Positions 1 through 8,348 are shown, numbered from the stretch's first letter. The stretch is DNA of 34,958 nt from Clostridium senegalense JC122 (GCF_000285575.1 NZ_HE611050.1:644165-679122), one strand, 5' to 3'. The notes: generated by a model from the letters alone, not told the origin. A program made the numbers and translations.

Positions 1-119
1 ATTTTAAAACCTATTTAAGACCCATCTTTTTCTTATTTATAATTATAAAAAATTTAATCATATATATCTATCCTAGAAATATAAATTAATTAAGACATTA
101 ATTTTTGGAGGGTATATTG

Positions 120-1301
120 ATGATTTACTATTTTATTTTTATTATTATAGTTTTAATAAGTTATATTTTTATTAGAAAATATAATCTTAATGGTTTTTTC
201 ACTTTATTATGTACTTTAATAATATTATACATAATTTCAGATCCAAAACACTGTATAGAACTTACAATTTTAGGTTGTAAATTATTTTTTTATTCAGTAT
301 TTCCATCTCTTTTTCCTTTTCTAATACTTGTGAACATGATTATTTCCTGTGGAGGAATAAATATATACTCCAAAATATTAGGTAATTTTATATGTACCCC
401 CTTATATTTACCTAAAAATTGTAGCTTAGCTCTATTAGTAAGTGTATTTTGTGGATATCCTTTAGGCGCTAGATATGCAACTATATTATATAGTGAAAAA
501 TTTATAGATTTTAAAACCTACGAAAGACTTTTAAATATCGCTTCAAACGGCAGTCCTCTTTTCATTGTTGGTGCTGTAGGTACTTCTATGCTTTTAAATC
601 CTAAAATAGGCTATTTACTACTATTATCTAATATGCTTTCCTGTATAGCTATGGCTTTTATATTACCTAATAAAATTAAACCTAATAAAAATTTCTATAT
701 GAATAAATCATTTTCAAATATAACAAATAATCCTTCTACAAACCTTGGCCAATCTTTTATGGCTGCCGTAGAAGATGCAATTAAAACCTCCTTATCCATA
801 GGTGGTTTCATAGTAATTTTTTCTGTATTAATAGGCATAATAAACGACAGTGTATTATTTAACACTGTCGCAAACAAACTGTCAGATATATCAAATATCC
901 CTTTAGATGTTTTAAAAGGAATATCTTTGGGCCTATTGGAGTTAACTAATGGTTGCAATATAATTGCTAAATGCACTCTTTCTTTAAATAACAAATTAAT
1001 TCTAATAAGTTTTTTAATAGGATTTAGTGGCATATCTATAACATCGCAGGTTTATTCTATAATTTCTAAATTCAATGTAAGTATAAAAAAGTACTTATTT
1101 TTTAAATTAACTCAAGGTGCTATAAGTGCTTTTTTCACAGCATTTATTTGCAAAATTCCATTATTATCACCTGTATTAGAAACCTTTAATACTAATCAAT
1201 ATTTTAACAATATAAATTCTCAACTTTATATCTTAATATCTATGTTTATAATTATCCCATTTTTAGCTTTTAATCTAAAAAATTTATTTAAACGCATTTA
1301 A
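120..1301 (+). CDS. ylbJ: Sporulation integral membrane protein YlbJ
   Basis: Predicted 393-residue polytopic membrane protein of the YlbJ family, which in Bacillus is made in the mother cell and is needed for normal spore formation; its transported substrate, if any, is unknown. The sequence is almost wholly hydrophobic, with a start MIYYFIFIIIV and repeated membrane segments typical of the nucleoside-transporter/FeoB 'gate' superfamily. The signature stretch VFCGYPLGARYA lies near residue 110. An upstream in-frame TTG at 105 exists, but GGAGGG at 107-112 would be an ideal ribosome site for the ATG at 120 and overlaps the TTG codon, so I place the start at 120. The 3' end overlaps the convergent minus-strand gene by 18 bp. 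Family assignment is from recognised similarity and length (about 400 aa is usual). Confidence 0.88.
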   Translation: MIYYFIFIIIVLISYIFIRKYNLNGFFTLLCTLIILYIISDPKHCIELTILGCKLFFYSVFPSLFPFLILVNMIISCGGINIYSKILGNFICTPLYLPKNCSLALLVSVFCGYPLGARYATILYSEKFIDFKTYERLLNIASNGSPLFIVGAVGTSMLLNPKIGYLLLLSNMLSCIAMAFILPNKIKPNKNFYMNKSFSNITNNPSTNLGQSFMAAVEDAIKTSLSIGGFIVIFSVLIGIINDSVLFNTVANKLSDISNIPLDVLKGISLGLLELTNGCNIIAKCTLSLNNKLILISFLIGFSGISITSQVYSIISKFNVSIKKYLFFKLTQGAISAFFTAFICKIPLLSPVLETFNTNQYFNNINSQLYILISMFIIIPFLAFNLKNLFKRI

Positions 1302-1850
1302 TTCTTTTATATTTTCAACAATAGTGGATGTAGTGCTCTGAAAATCTTCATATATACCTCTAAGCATAATATCCACTTCTTTATTCACCTTTAAAACCAT
1401 TTCTTCACTTTTAGTATCTATTTCCCTTTGTAATTTTGTTAATACCTCATCAACATAATTAACTGTACCTAGTCTTAATTCCTTTGAAAACTTATTGGCG
1501 TCAGCCTTTATTTTTCTCGCCTCCATATTAGCTTCATCTAATATTTGAGCAGCTTTTACTTCCGCCTTTTTCAAAACTTCTGCATTTTCAAATTGTTTTT
1601 GAATTATTATAGATGCCTCTTGTTTCATTTCCTCAGCCTCTCTACGTGCAGCTAGAAAAATTTCCTCTCTTTTATCTACAATAGTCTTTGCATCATTAAA
1701 TTCCTGTGGTAAATTTTCTTTTAGTTCATTTATAAGACCTAATAATTCTCCTTTATTTATACTAACTTTCCCCAATAAATTACTAGATGTCTTAGCAGTT
1801 TTTTCAAGATAATCTACAAGTTCTAAAACGTTGCTAATACTTTTATCCAA
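1284..1850 (-). CDS. Coiled-coil protein downstream of coaD (often labelled 'ATPase')
   Basis: 188-residue soluble protein with a long central charged helix (about residues 55-150, rich in A, E, K, R and heptad-like) resembling ATP-synthase b-subunit or DivIVA-type coiled coils. Clostridial genomes carry a similar gene after coaD, often labelled 'ATPase', but I see no Walker motif, so that label is not supported here. Function unknown; a scaffold or cell-division/sporulation role is only inference from the coiled coil and context. The start is TTG at 1850, preceded by a G-rich ribosome site inside the coaD stop region (about 8 nt spacing), which implies translational coupling. It is the last gene of the recG operon and overlaps the ylbJ 3' end tail to tail; I see no terminator between them. 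Confidence 0.75.
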   Translation of the reverse strand: MDKSISNVLELVDYLEKTAKTSSNLLGKVSINKGELLGLINELKENLPQEFNDAKTIVDKREEIFLAARREAEEMKQEASIIIQKQFENAEVLKKAEVKAAQILDEANMEARKIKADANKFSKELRLGTVNYVDEVLTKLQREIDTKSEEMVLKVNKEVDIMLRGIYEDFQSTTSTIVENIKELNAFK

Positions 1851-1853
1851 AAC

Positions 1854-2345
1854 CTATTCCCCCCTTTTTACTTTAGCCCTAGCCTTCACTTCTTCTTGTG
1901 TAACCTCTGGAACTAAATCCTCTAAACACCCTCCAAATAATGCTACTTGTTTTGTTGACGATGAACTTAAATAAGAATATTTAGAGTTTGTCATCATAAA
2001 CAAAGTTTCCTTAGTTTTATCTAGTTTTTTATTCATTAAAGCCATTTGAAACTCATAATCAAAATCTGACATAGATCTTAATCCTTTTATTATTACATCT
2101 ATTTCTTTATCATTCATAAAGTCGACTAAAAGTCCACTAAAACTTTCAACTTTAATATTAGGCATATTAGCTGTTACTTTCTTTATTTGTTCAACTCTCT
2201 CTTCTATAGTAAACCAACCTTTTTTATCTGGATTTATCAAGACAGCTACAACAACTTCATCAAAAATATATGAAGCTCTTTTTATTATATCTAAATGCCC
2301 TTTTGTAATAGGATCAAAACTTCCAGGATACACTGCTTTTCTCAT
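1854..2345 (-). CDS. coaD: Phosphopantetheine adenylyltransferase
   Basis: Catalyses the fourth step of coenzyme A synthesis, 4'-phosphopantetheine + ATP to dephospho-CoA + PPi. The 163 residues match the family length of about 160. The nucleotidyltransferase motif [16 protein letters not shown] is at residues 4-19 (T/HxGH class), and the C-terminal [12 protein letters not shown] corresponds to the ISSSxVR phosphate-binding motif. The frame is open for 20 codons further upstream, but the ATG at 2345 has an AAGGAGA ribosome site inside the end of rsmD and gives the canonical [12 protein letters not shown] start. Only 1 nt separates the rsmD stop from this start. CoaBC, an earlier enzyme of the same pathway, is encoded at 20337-21530. 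Confidence 0.96.
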   Translation of the reverse strand: MRKAVYPGSFDPITKGHLDIIKRASYIFDEVVVAVLINPDKKGWFTIEERVEQIKKVTANMPNIKVESFSGLLVDFMNDKEIDVIIKGLRSMSDFDYEFQMALMNKKLDKTKETLFMMTNSKYSYLSSSSTKQVALFGGCLEDLVPEVTQEEVKARAKVKRGE

Positions 2346-2346
2346 T

Positions 2347-2904
2347 TTACTTCTCCTTGTAATCATAGAAACAAACTGTAGTGTTTCCATACTTTCTTTT
2401 ATCAAATAAAGTTATTTCATCATTTCCTTCATAAATAACTTCACTTGTGTCTATTTTAGTAACTATTAATCCATCCTTTTGTAATAACTTATATTTTGAA
2501 ATTAACTCTACTGCTGGAGGTATCATTTCCTTAGCATAAGGAGGATCTATAAATATAATATCAAACTTTTTATCTTCTTTATAGAACTGTTCAAGAAATT
2601 TATAACAATCTCCATTTAAAGTTACGCATAAATCCTGAAATTTTAGATTTTCAACATTCTTTTTAAGAAGACTATAACTACTATCTCCCATTTCTATTAA
2701 ATAACTTTTTTCCGCACCCCTACTAGCAGCTTCTATTCCTAAACTTCCTGTCCCTGAAAATAAATCTACAGTAACAGCTCCCCTAACTCTATGCTGTATT
2801 ATATTAAAAATAGATTCCTTAATTCTATCTAATGTTGGTCTTGTTCCCATTCCTTCTGGTGGAAGTAAATTTCTTCCTTTTGCTATTCCGCCGATTACTC
2901 TCAT
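2347..2904 (-). CDS. rsmD: 16S rRNA (guanine-966-N2)-methyltransferase
   Basis: Predicted SAM-dependent methyltransferase that modifies G966 of 16S rRNA in the small-subunit head. The N-terminal [13 protein letters not shown] is the family signature, followed by [14 protein letters not shown] (residues 22-35). The SAM-binding motif is [14 protein letters not shown], and the catalytic FIDPPYAKE (motif IV, DPPY) lies near residue 120. Length 185 is usual. The AAAAGGAG ribosome site precedes the ATG at a proper distance. It sits between recG and coaD, the common Firmicute arrangement, and is nearly contiguous with coaD, so co-expression is expected. Confidence 0.94.
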   Translation of the reverse strand: MRVIGGIAKGRNLLPPEGMGTRPTLDRIKESIFNIIQHRVRGAVTVDLFSGTGSLGIEAASRGAEKSYLIEMGDSSYSLLKKNVENLKFQDLCVTLNGDCYKFLEQFYKEDKKFDIIFIDPPYAKEMIPPAVELISKYKLLQKDGLIVTKIDTSEVIYEGNDEITLFDKRKYGNTTVCFYDYKEK

Positions 2905-2982
2905 AGTTTTTGCTCCTTTTCGTTTATAAATTAAAATTCATATTATATTTTTATTTTTCATAAATATTTTAAATCACAATCT

Positions 2983-5016
2983 CTAATTAAAGCAAATATA
3001 TTTAGAACTTTTCTCTAATTTATCTTTAATTTCAATTTTTACTTTTTCATCTTCAATAGTTTTACTATTTATAATTTCTTTTGCTTCCATATTAGCTGCT
3101 TTAAAGATCCTAAAATCTTCAACTAAATCAGCTAAAAGAAAATTATTTTCCCCAGACTGCCTAAATCCAAATAACTCTCCACCACCTCTTATACGTAAAT
3201 CTTCTTCTGCTATATAAAATCCATCATTGCTATTTTTCATAATTTCCATACGCCTTTTAGTTGTATCACTCTTTATATTAGCAATTAATATACAATAAGA
3301 TTTATGACTACCTCTCCCAACTCTTCCTCTTAATTGGTGTAGCTGAGAAAGTCCAAACCTTTCAGCATTTTCAATTATCATAACTGTTGAATTTGGTACA
3401 TTAACACCAACTTCAATAACAGTAGTAGAGATTAATACTTTTATATTCCCATTTTTAAACTCTTCCATTATAGCATTTTTTTCTTTGTTAGGCATTTTTC
3501 CATGAAGAATTGCAACTTCAATATTTTTGAAATACCCATTTTTAAGTTCATTATTCAAAGTTTCCACAGAACTTAATTTTAAATCTTCATTTTCTTCTAC
3601 CAAAGGACAAACAATATAAACTTGTCTTCCCATACCTATTTCTTTTAAAGTAAAATCATAAGCTCTATTTCTTTCTTTTTTATCCAAATAATATGTATCT
3701 ACTTTTTTTCTTCCAGGTGGCAATTTATCTATAACAGATACATCTAAATCTCCATAAAGGCATAACGTTAATGTCCTTGGTATAGGTGTAGCACTCATGA
3801 CTAACACATCAGCATTCTCAGATTTTGCACTTAGTTTATTTCGTTGATTTACACCAAATCTATGTTGCTCATCTGTTACAATCATACCTAAATTTTTGAA
3901 AACAACATCCTCTTCTATAAGAGCATGAGTTCCTATTAATAAATCAATTTTACCTTCTTTTAAATCATTTTTTATAATCTCTTTATTTTTAGCAGTAGTG
4001 CTACCTGTTAGCAATTGTATATTTATTTGAAAATCTTCAAAAAGAGTTGTTGCTTCAAAATAATGTTGTTTAGCCAATATTTCTGTAGGCGCCATCATAG
4101 CTGCCTGGTACCCATTTTTTATAACATTAAATAAACTTATTAATGCAACTATAGTTTTTCCACTACCTACATCACCTTGTACCAACCTATTCATTGGAAC
4201 ATTTCTTTTTTCATCAATTAATATTTCCCTTATAACTCTACTTTGAGCCTCAGTTAATTGAAACGGTAATTTATCTTTTAAATTTCTAAGTTCATTAGCC
4301 ATTTTAAATGCTATCCCTAAACTACTTTTATTCAATTCTTTTAACATAAGAATCTTCATAGAATAAGCAAATAGCTCTTGAAATTTTAATCTTTTTCTAG
4401 CCTCTTCTAATTTATATCTGTCTTTAGGACTATGTATATTCCTTATAGATTCATCTAAAGACATAAATTGATATTTCTTTAATATTTTTGATGGTAAATT
4501 TTCTATTATCCTTACCTGTGATAAAACATCACTAATTATTTTGTTTAAAAAACTGTTGTTTAGATTGTCCTTTAATGAATACTTTGCTAGTATTTTATTC
4601 TTATCTATACTAGTGTTTTTTAATATTTTAGGATTACTCATTCTATATTCACCATTGAACTTTTCAACTTTTCCAGTTATAACATATGTAGAATTAACCC
4701 TAAAACTATTTTTAGCATAAGGTTGATTAAACCATTGTCCTTTAAAATTCTTATTACCACAGTTAAATATAACTGTAGATAAAATTTTGTTATTTTTAGT
4801 TCGAATATCTCTTAATATACTTTTCACAGTACATTCTAATATTACTTTCTCTTTATCTTCAAATTCCTCTATGGAATTTCCTATTTTAACCATATCATAA
4901 TCCCTAGGAAAATATAATAATAAGTCTAAAATATTATATATACCACACTTATTAAGTTTCTCCCCCATCTTAGGCCCTACACCCTTAACAAATGTTATGT
5001 CGTCATATACATTCAC
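2983..5016 (-). CDS. recG: ATP-dependent DNA helicase RecG
   Basis: Branch-migration helicase that remodels stalled forks and Holliday junctions. 677 residues, the family norm. The N-terminal half holds the wedge/OB region (start with helix-hairpin-like FVKGVGPKMGEKL at about 9-21). Superfamily-2 helicase motifs follow: Walker A GDVGSGKT near 280, DEQH box VTDEQHRFG near 382, motif III SATPIPRTL near 410, and motif VI QLRGRVGRG near 570; the TRG-like C-terminus is present. The start is GTG at 5016 with GGAG 7 nt upstream. It is the first gene of recG-rsmD-coaD-coiled-coil, behind the promoter at 5059-5087. Confidence 0.96.
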   Translation of the reverse strand: MNVYDDITFVKGVGPKMGEKLNKCGIYNILDLLLYFPRDYDMVKIGNSIEEFEDKEKVILECTVKSILRDIRTKNNKILSTVIFNCGNKNFKGQWFNQPYAKNSFRVNSTYVITGKVEKFNGEYRMSNPKILKNTSIDKNKILAKYSLKDNLNNSFLNKIISDVLSQVRIIENLPSKILKKYQFMSLDESIRNIHSPKDRYKLEEARKRLKFQELFAYSMKILMLKELNKSSLGIAFKMANELRNLKDKLPFQLTEAQSRVIREILIDEKRNVPMNRLVQGDVGSGKTIVALISLFNVIKNGYQAAMMAPTEILAKQHYFEATTLFEDFQINIQLLTGSTTAKNKEIIKNDLKEGKIDLLIGTHALIEEDVVFKNLGMIVTDEQHRFGVNQRNKLSAKSENADVLVMSATPIPRTLTLCLYGDLDVSVIDKLPPGRKKVDTYYLDKKERNRAYDFTLKEIGMGRQVYIVCPLVEENEDLKLSSVETLNNELKNGYFKNIEVAILHGKMPNKEKNAIMEEFKNGNIKVLISTTVIEVGVNVPNSTVMIIENAERFGLSQLHQLRGRVGRGSHKSYCILIANIKSDTTKRRMEIMKNSNDGFYIAEEDLRIRGGGELFGFRQSGENNFLLADLVEDFRIFKAANMEAKEIINSKTIEDEKVKIEIKDKLEKSSKYICFN

Positions 5017-5058
5017 ACTATCACTCCATAAACCATTTTTAATTGTAGATAATTAAAA

Positions 5059-5087
5059 ATCATATACAAAATTTTAAAAATATACAA
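5059..5087 (-). promoter_or_regulatory. Predicted sigma-A promoter for the recG operon
   Basis: Reading the minus strand: TTGTAT (-35, 5082-5087), 17 nt spacer, TATGAT (-10, 5059-5064). It lies between the fakA terminator and the recG GTG codon, giving a leader of about 35 nt. Motif match only; in DNA this AT-rich such matches also occur by chance, but position and spacing are good. Confidence 0.5.
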
Positions 5088-5102
5088 ATAAGTATCTATA
5101 TA

Positions 5103-5126
5103 ATAGAAAAAAGCCCTTAGGCTTTT
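5103..5126 (-). terminator. Rho-independent terminator after fakA
   Basis: On the minus strand, a 7-bp stem AAAAGCC/GGCTTTT with loop TAAG, followed by T residues. The 5' arm overlaps the fakA stop codon. It separates the yloU-fakA unit from the recG operon. Confidence 0.8.
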
Positions 5127-6774
5127 ATTCTACTGCTGTAATAAAATAATATAATGGTTGTTTCCCGTCAAAACATTGGATGTCCATATCTGGATACCTT
5201 TCTTCCAATTTCTCTACTAATTCATCAACCTTGTTTTTATCACAATCTTCACCATAGAAAAGAGTTATTATCTCACTATCTTCGTTTATCATGTCATTTA
5301 CTAACTCTTCACAAACAGTGTAAACATCTTTTCCTACTTGTTTTATATCCTTTTCAAGTATTCCTAGTATGTCTCCTTCACTAATAACTTTACCATCTTG
5401 CTCTGTATCTTTTACAGCATATGTTACTGAACCAGATGTAACATTGCCAATTGCTTCAGACATAATATCAAAATTTTGATTTGCATCATCTTCACTATTA
5501 AACATTGTTATAGCTGTTACCCCTTGTGGTATAGTTTTTGTAGAAATAACTATTACATTCTTATCTTCAACTAATTCCACAGCTTGATTTGCTGCCATAA
5601 TTATGTTTTTATTATTTGGAAGAATAAATACAGTTTCTGCATTTATTTTATTTATGCTATTTACTATATCTTGTGTACTTGGATTCATCGTTTGACCGCC
5701 TTCAATAACTACGTCTACGCCTAAATCTTCAAATATTGCTTTTATACCTTCGCCTCTTCCTACTGTAACAAATCCATATTTTTTTATAGGTTCTTTATTA
5801 ACTGTCTCTATCTTTTCTATGGCTTTTTCTTCATCTATACCAAGTAAACTTCTATGTTGTTCTCTCATATTTTCAATTTTTAATTTTGAAAGTTCACCAA
5901 ATGTTAATGCTTTAGAAATTATTTCTCCTGGATCATTTGTGTGCACATGAACCTTGACCATATCCTCAAGACCAACTACAACTATAGAATCCCCTCTTTG
6001 TTCTAAATAATTTTTAAAATCCTCTGTGTCAACTTTGCATGATAAAATCATAAACTCTGTACAATATCCAAATTTAATGTCTTCAGTGTTTATGTCAGTT
6101 TGTATATTAGGCATTTCATAAGTTTCTTTTTGTAAAACTTCTGTATTTAATTTAACATTTAACCCTTCATTTAAAGCTTGATACATTCCTTTAAAAATAA
6201 TTAATAATCCCATTCCACCTGCATCCACAACTTTAGCTTGCTTTAATTGTGGTAACATTTCTGGTGTCTTTTGTAACATTACTTCACAATTATTACATAC
6301 TTCTTCAAATAAAGCAGTTACATTTTGAGCTTTACTTGTTTTAACGCCCTCTGCTGCTGCTCTGATTATTGTAAGTATTGTACCTTCTGTAGGTCTCATA
6401 ACTGCTTTATAAGCAAAATTAGAACCCTGCACTATACTTTCCTTTATATCATTAACTGTAGCTTCTTTTTTACCTTCTAATCCTTTAGCTATTCCTCTAA
6501 ATATTTGAGAAAGTATAACACCAGAGTTTCCTCTCGCTCCCATAAGAGCACCTTTAGCTAACTTTTTTCCTATTTCCCCTATGTCGTCATTATCTAATCC
6601 ATCTACTTCACTAACAGCAGCCTTAAATGTCATTGACATATTTGTACCTGTGTCTCCGTCTGGAACAGGAAAAACATTTAACGAGTTAACATAATCTTTT
6701 TCTTCTTCTAATTTATTTGATGCATTTTTTAGCATGTTGCAAAAATCTTGCCCATTTATTTTTAAGTTTTCCAA
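5125..6774 (-). CDS. fakA: Fatty acid kinase catalytic subunit (DAK/DhaL-DegV-like protein, YloV)
   Basis: FakA phosphorylates exogenous fatty acids held by FakB (DegV) proteins, feeding acyl-phosphate to PlsX/PlsY for phospholipid synthesis. 549 residues. The N-terminal DhaL (DAK2) domain, about 1-200, contains the Mg-ATP binding aspartates in NVFPVPDGDTGTNM (near 34-47) and GARGNSGVILSQIFRG (near 80). A middle domain follows, and a DegV-like C-terminal region includes VEGGQTMNPST near 358. The start codon is TTG at 6774 with AGGAGG 8 nt upstream. It follows yloU by 12 nt, the conserved Firmicute pair, and is terminated by the hairpin at 5103-5126. Family function is from Staphylococcus/Bacillus work; FakB partners are not in this window. 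Confidence 0.9.
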   Translation of the reverse strand: MENLKINGQDFCNMLKNASNKLEEEKDYVNSLNVFPVPDGDTGTNMSMTFKAAVSEVDGLDNDDIGEIGKKLAKGALMGARGNSGVILSQIFRGIAKGLEGKKEATVNDIKESIVQGSNFAYKAVMRPTEGTILTIIRAAAEGVKTSKAQNVTALFEEVCNNCEVMLQKTPEMLPQLKQAKVVDAGGMGLLIIFKGMYQALNEGLNVKLNTEVLQKETYEMPNIQTDINTEDIKFGYCTEFMILSCKVDTEDFKNYLEQRGDSIVVVGLEDMVKVHVHTNDPGEIISKALTFGELSKLKIENMREQHRSLLGIDEEKAIEKIETVNKEPIKKYGFVTVGRGEGIKAIFEDLGVDVVIEGGQTMNPSTQDIVNSINKINAETVFILPNNKNIIMAANQAVELVEDKNVIVISTKTIPQGVTAITMFNSEDDANQNFDIMSEAIGNVTSGSVTYAVKDTEQDGKVISEGDILGILEKDIKQVGKDVYTVCEELVNDMINEDSEIITLFYGEDCDKNKVDELVEKLEERYPDMDIQCFDGKQPLYYFITAVE

Positions 6775-6786
6775 CTTTAATACCTC

Positions 6787-7137
6787 CTAGACTCTGACAC
6801 CTTGAACATTCACTATAACTTGTGAAACCTTAAGTCCTGTAAAGTTCTCCACATTATATTTTACTTTTTGAATTATATTATTAGCTATAACTGAAATTTT
6901 AGTTCCATATTCTACTATTATATATAATTCTACACTTAAAGATTCATTTTTCATGTTTACCTTAACACCTTTACTAAGGTTTTCAGCTTTTAAAAGCTCC
7001 CATAGACCATCCTTAGCGTTTTTAGAGGCCATTCCAACAACACCATAACATTCCATTGTTGATACACCTGCTATATTCGCTAAAACTTCTTCTGAATAAA
7101 AAATATTACCTACTTGATTAGTTATACTAGCTTTCAT
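6787..7137 (-). CDS. yloU: Asp23/Gls24 family envelope stress protein YloU
   Basis: 116-residue Asp23/Gls24 family protein. Members are abundant cytosolic or membrane-associated proteins linked to envelope and alkaline stress. The family pattern is clear: early IFYSEEVLANIAGVST, central GVVGMA, and the C-terminal VNVQGVRV. An AAGGAGG ribosome site precedes the ATG. It is immediately upstream of fakA and divergent from rpmB, exactly as in Bacillus (rpmB / yloU-yloV). Precise molecular role is unknown. Confidence 0.9.
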   Translation of the reverse strand: MKASITNQVGNIFYSEEVLANIAGVSTMECYGVVGMASKNAKDGLWELLKAENLSKGVKVNMKNESLSVELYIIVEYGTKISVIANNIIQKVKYNVENFTGLKVSQVIVNVQGVRV

Positions 7138-7280
7138 ATATAACTCCTCCTTAATAACACCATATAGTTTATTTTATATTATAAAATAGATTAATTCAAG
7201 AAATTAATATATCATCTATTGATTTTTCCCTAAACTGTATAATTTTATAATATAATTTATGTATTATTTTTAGTTTTTAC

Positions 7281-7310
7281 TTGCATAAAATATAATTATT
7301 ATGGTAAAAT
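7281..7310 (+). promoter_or_regulatory. Predicted sigma-A promoter of rpmB
   Basis: TTGCAT (7281-7286), 18 nt spacer, TAAAAT (7305-7310), with TG at the extended -10 position (TGGTAAAAT). The leader to the TTG start of rpmB would be about 48 nt. Confidence 0.6.
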
Positions 7311-7364
7311 AGCTTATGTTTGATTTAAACATTAAATCATTGTGATTATAAGGAGGTGTTTGAA

Positions 7365-7553
7365 TTGTCAAGAAGATGCGAAATTTGTAATAAAGGTGTT
7401 GTATCAGGTACTCAATACAGCCACTCACACCGTCAATCAAAAAGAACATGGGCTCCTAACTTAAAAAGAGTTAAAGCTATAGTTAAAGGTTCTCCTAAGA
7501 CTATACATGTATGTACAAGATGCTTACGTTCAGGTAAGGTTGAGCGTGCTTAA
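7365..7553 (+). CDS. rpmB: 50S ribosomal protein L28
   Basis: 62-residue L28, a protein of the large ribosomal subunit. It is the zinc-binding (C+) form: CEIC near residues 4-7 and CTRC near 49-52 make a four-cysteine site. The start is TTG at 7365, giving the canonical SRRCEICNKG N-terminus, with AGGAGG at 7351-7356 placed 8 nt upstream. A GTG at 7356 is in frame but overlaps that ribosome site, so it is not used. Monocistronic: own promoter at 7281-7310 and terminator at 7578-7602. It is divergent from yloU-fakA. Confidence 0.96.
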   Translation: MSRRCEICNKGVVSGTQYSHSHRQSKRTWAPNLKRVKAIVKGSPKTIHVCTRCLRSGKVERA

Positions 7554-7577
7554 TCTTTAGCTTGTTATATAGCTATA

Positions 7578-7602
7578 AAAGAGTGCCAAAGCACTCTTTT
7601 TA
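7578..7602 (+). terminator. Terminator of rpmB
   Basis: Stem AAAGAGTGC / GCACTCTTT with loop CAAA, followed by T residues. It starts 25 nt after the rpmB stop. Confidence 0.88.
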
Positions 7603-7668
7603 AATAGTACCTAATAATTTTTAGATACTTTACATATAAACAAGATATTTCAATTCAATAATATACTG

Positions 7669-7724
7669 ATGAAAATCTTAAGATTTTCATAAAAATACAA
7701 CTTTAAATTTAAAGTTGTATTTTT
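7669..7724. repeat. Two abutting perfect palindromes (22 bp and 34 bp)
   Basis: 7669-7690 is a perfect 22-bp palindrome (half-site ATGAAAATCTT). Directly against it, 7691-7724 is a perfect 34-bp palindrome (half-site AAAAATACAACTTTAAA). In RNA each folds into a hairpin; the second has A and T tracts on its flanks and could terminate transcription from either side (rpmB on plus, spoVM on minus). The role as a bidirectional terminator is inferred. Confidence 0.65.
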
Positions 7725-7849
7725 ATTTTATAAACATTAATTATTATACGAATTTCAATATTTACTTTCTAGATTTAGATTAACTTTTAAAATTAGTCAT
7801 TTATCAAGCTAATTATGTATTATATATTTTTAAGCTTGATTTCTATTTT

Positions 7850-7921
7850 TTATTCTTTTCTTATGAATAGTTTAACTATCTTAGATAAGAATTTAGGAAG
7901 TTTTATAGCTACTATTTTCAC
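7850..7921 (-). CDS. spoVM: Stage V sporulation protein M (SpoVM)
   Basis: Tiny 23-residue amphipathic-helix protein that recognises the convex forespore membrane, anchors SpoIVA and starts spore coat assembly. The N-terminus reads MKIVAIKLPKFL, then SKIVKLFIRKE; compare the Bacillus subtilis pattern IKLPKFLGGIVRAML with a basic C-terminus. The invariant IKLPKFL block, including the key proline, is present. The start is GTG at 7921 (the overlapping ATG at 7923 runs into TGA after one codon), with an AAGGTGG-type ribosome site about 7 nt upstream; stop TAA. The locus between thiN and rpmB is the same place as in Bacillus. Too short for ordinary gene callers; an antisense open frame of 104 codons covers it but is a shadow. 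Confidence 0.9.
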   Translation of the reverse strand: MKIVAIKLPKFLSKIVKLFIRKE

Positions 7922-7939
7922 ATTCTCACCACCTTTCCA

Positions 7940-8110
7940 CTATTTCTCCATAACTTTCCATCCAGCGCTAATAATTCCTAGTCCTATTGCAATAATCCAA
8001 CCCCAAAATGGTATTACAATTCCTAAAATCACACCAAAAGCTACAGCCCCTATAACTTTCATATCTGTTGTTTCTTTTTTATTTTTATTTTTTTTATTTT
8101 TTTTAGCCAT
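7940..8110 (-). CDS. Small single-span membrane protein upstream of spoVM
   Basis: 56-residue open frame with a good ribosome site (AAGGTGAG) before the ATG at 8110 and a TAG stop 18 nt before the spoVM start. The first 16 residues are extremely basic and polar (MAKKNKKNKNKKETTD); residues 18-51 form one strong hydrophobic span with GVILGIVIPFWGWIIAIG; the tail is WKVMEK. Predicted cytoplasmic basic N-terminus and one, possibly re-entrant, membrane segment. I do not recognise a family. Tight spacing to spoVM suggests one transcript and, by inference, a sporulation role. The 238-nt stretch upstream (8111-8348) is very AT-rich; a weak sigma-E-like -10 is possible there but not convincing. Confidence 0.72.
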   Translation of the reverse strand: MAKKNKKNKNKKETTDMKVIGAVAFGVILGIVIPFWGWIIAIGLGIISAGWKVMEK

Positions 8111-8348
8111 TATCTCACCTTGCTTATAATTTTATATTAAATAGTTTTTATGAATCACATTTCTTATTACCATATTATGTATTAAATTTTCTTTTGACAC
8201 TGTTTTTAAGTTTATAAGTGTACCAATATTGAATTTAATCTTATACATCAAATTTTTATTATAAATTTAAAAATTATACATATATTTTATTTAGTTATAA
8301 AGTAAAAATTAAATTTTTATAAATTATATAATTTATATAATTTTTCAC

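Noticed and set aside
1-104. Sigma-A promoter for ylbJ
   Set aside because: A TATAAT near 38-43 has only a 4/6 -35 match; in this AT-rich DNA that is not distinguishable from chance, and ylbJ is expected to use a sporulation sigma factor.
695-1033. Minus-strand open frame inside ylbJ
   Set aside because: Fully antisense to a well-supported gene, no ribosome site or family features.
7815-8129. Plus-strand open frame of 104 codons
   Set aside because: Antisense to spoVM and the 56-codon membrane gene; no ribosome site, biased composition from the complementary K/N-rich coding.
8111-8348. Sigma-E promoter for the spoVM transcript
   Set aside because: A CATAATAT -10-like element exists near the gene but no acceptable -35; not strong enough to annotate.
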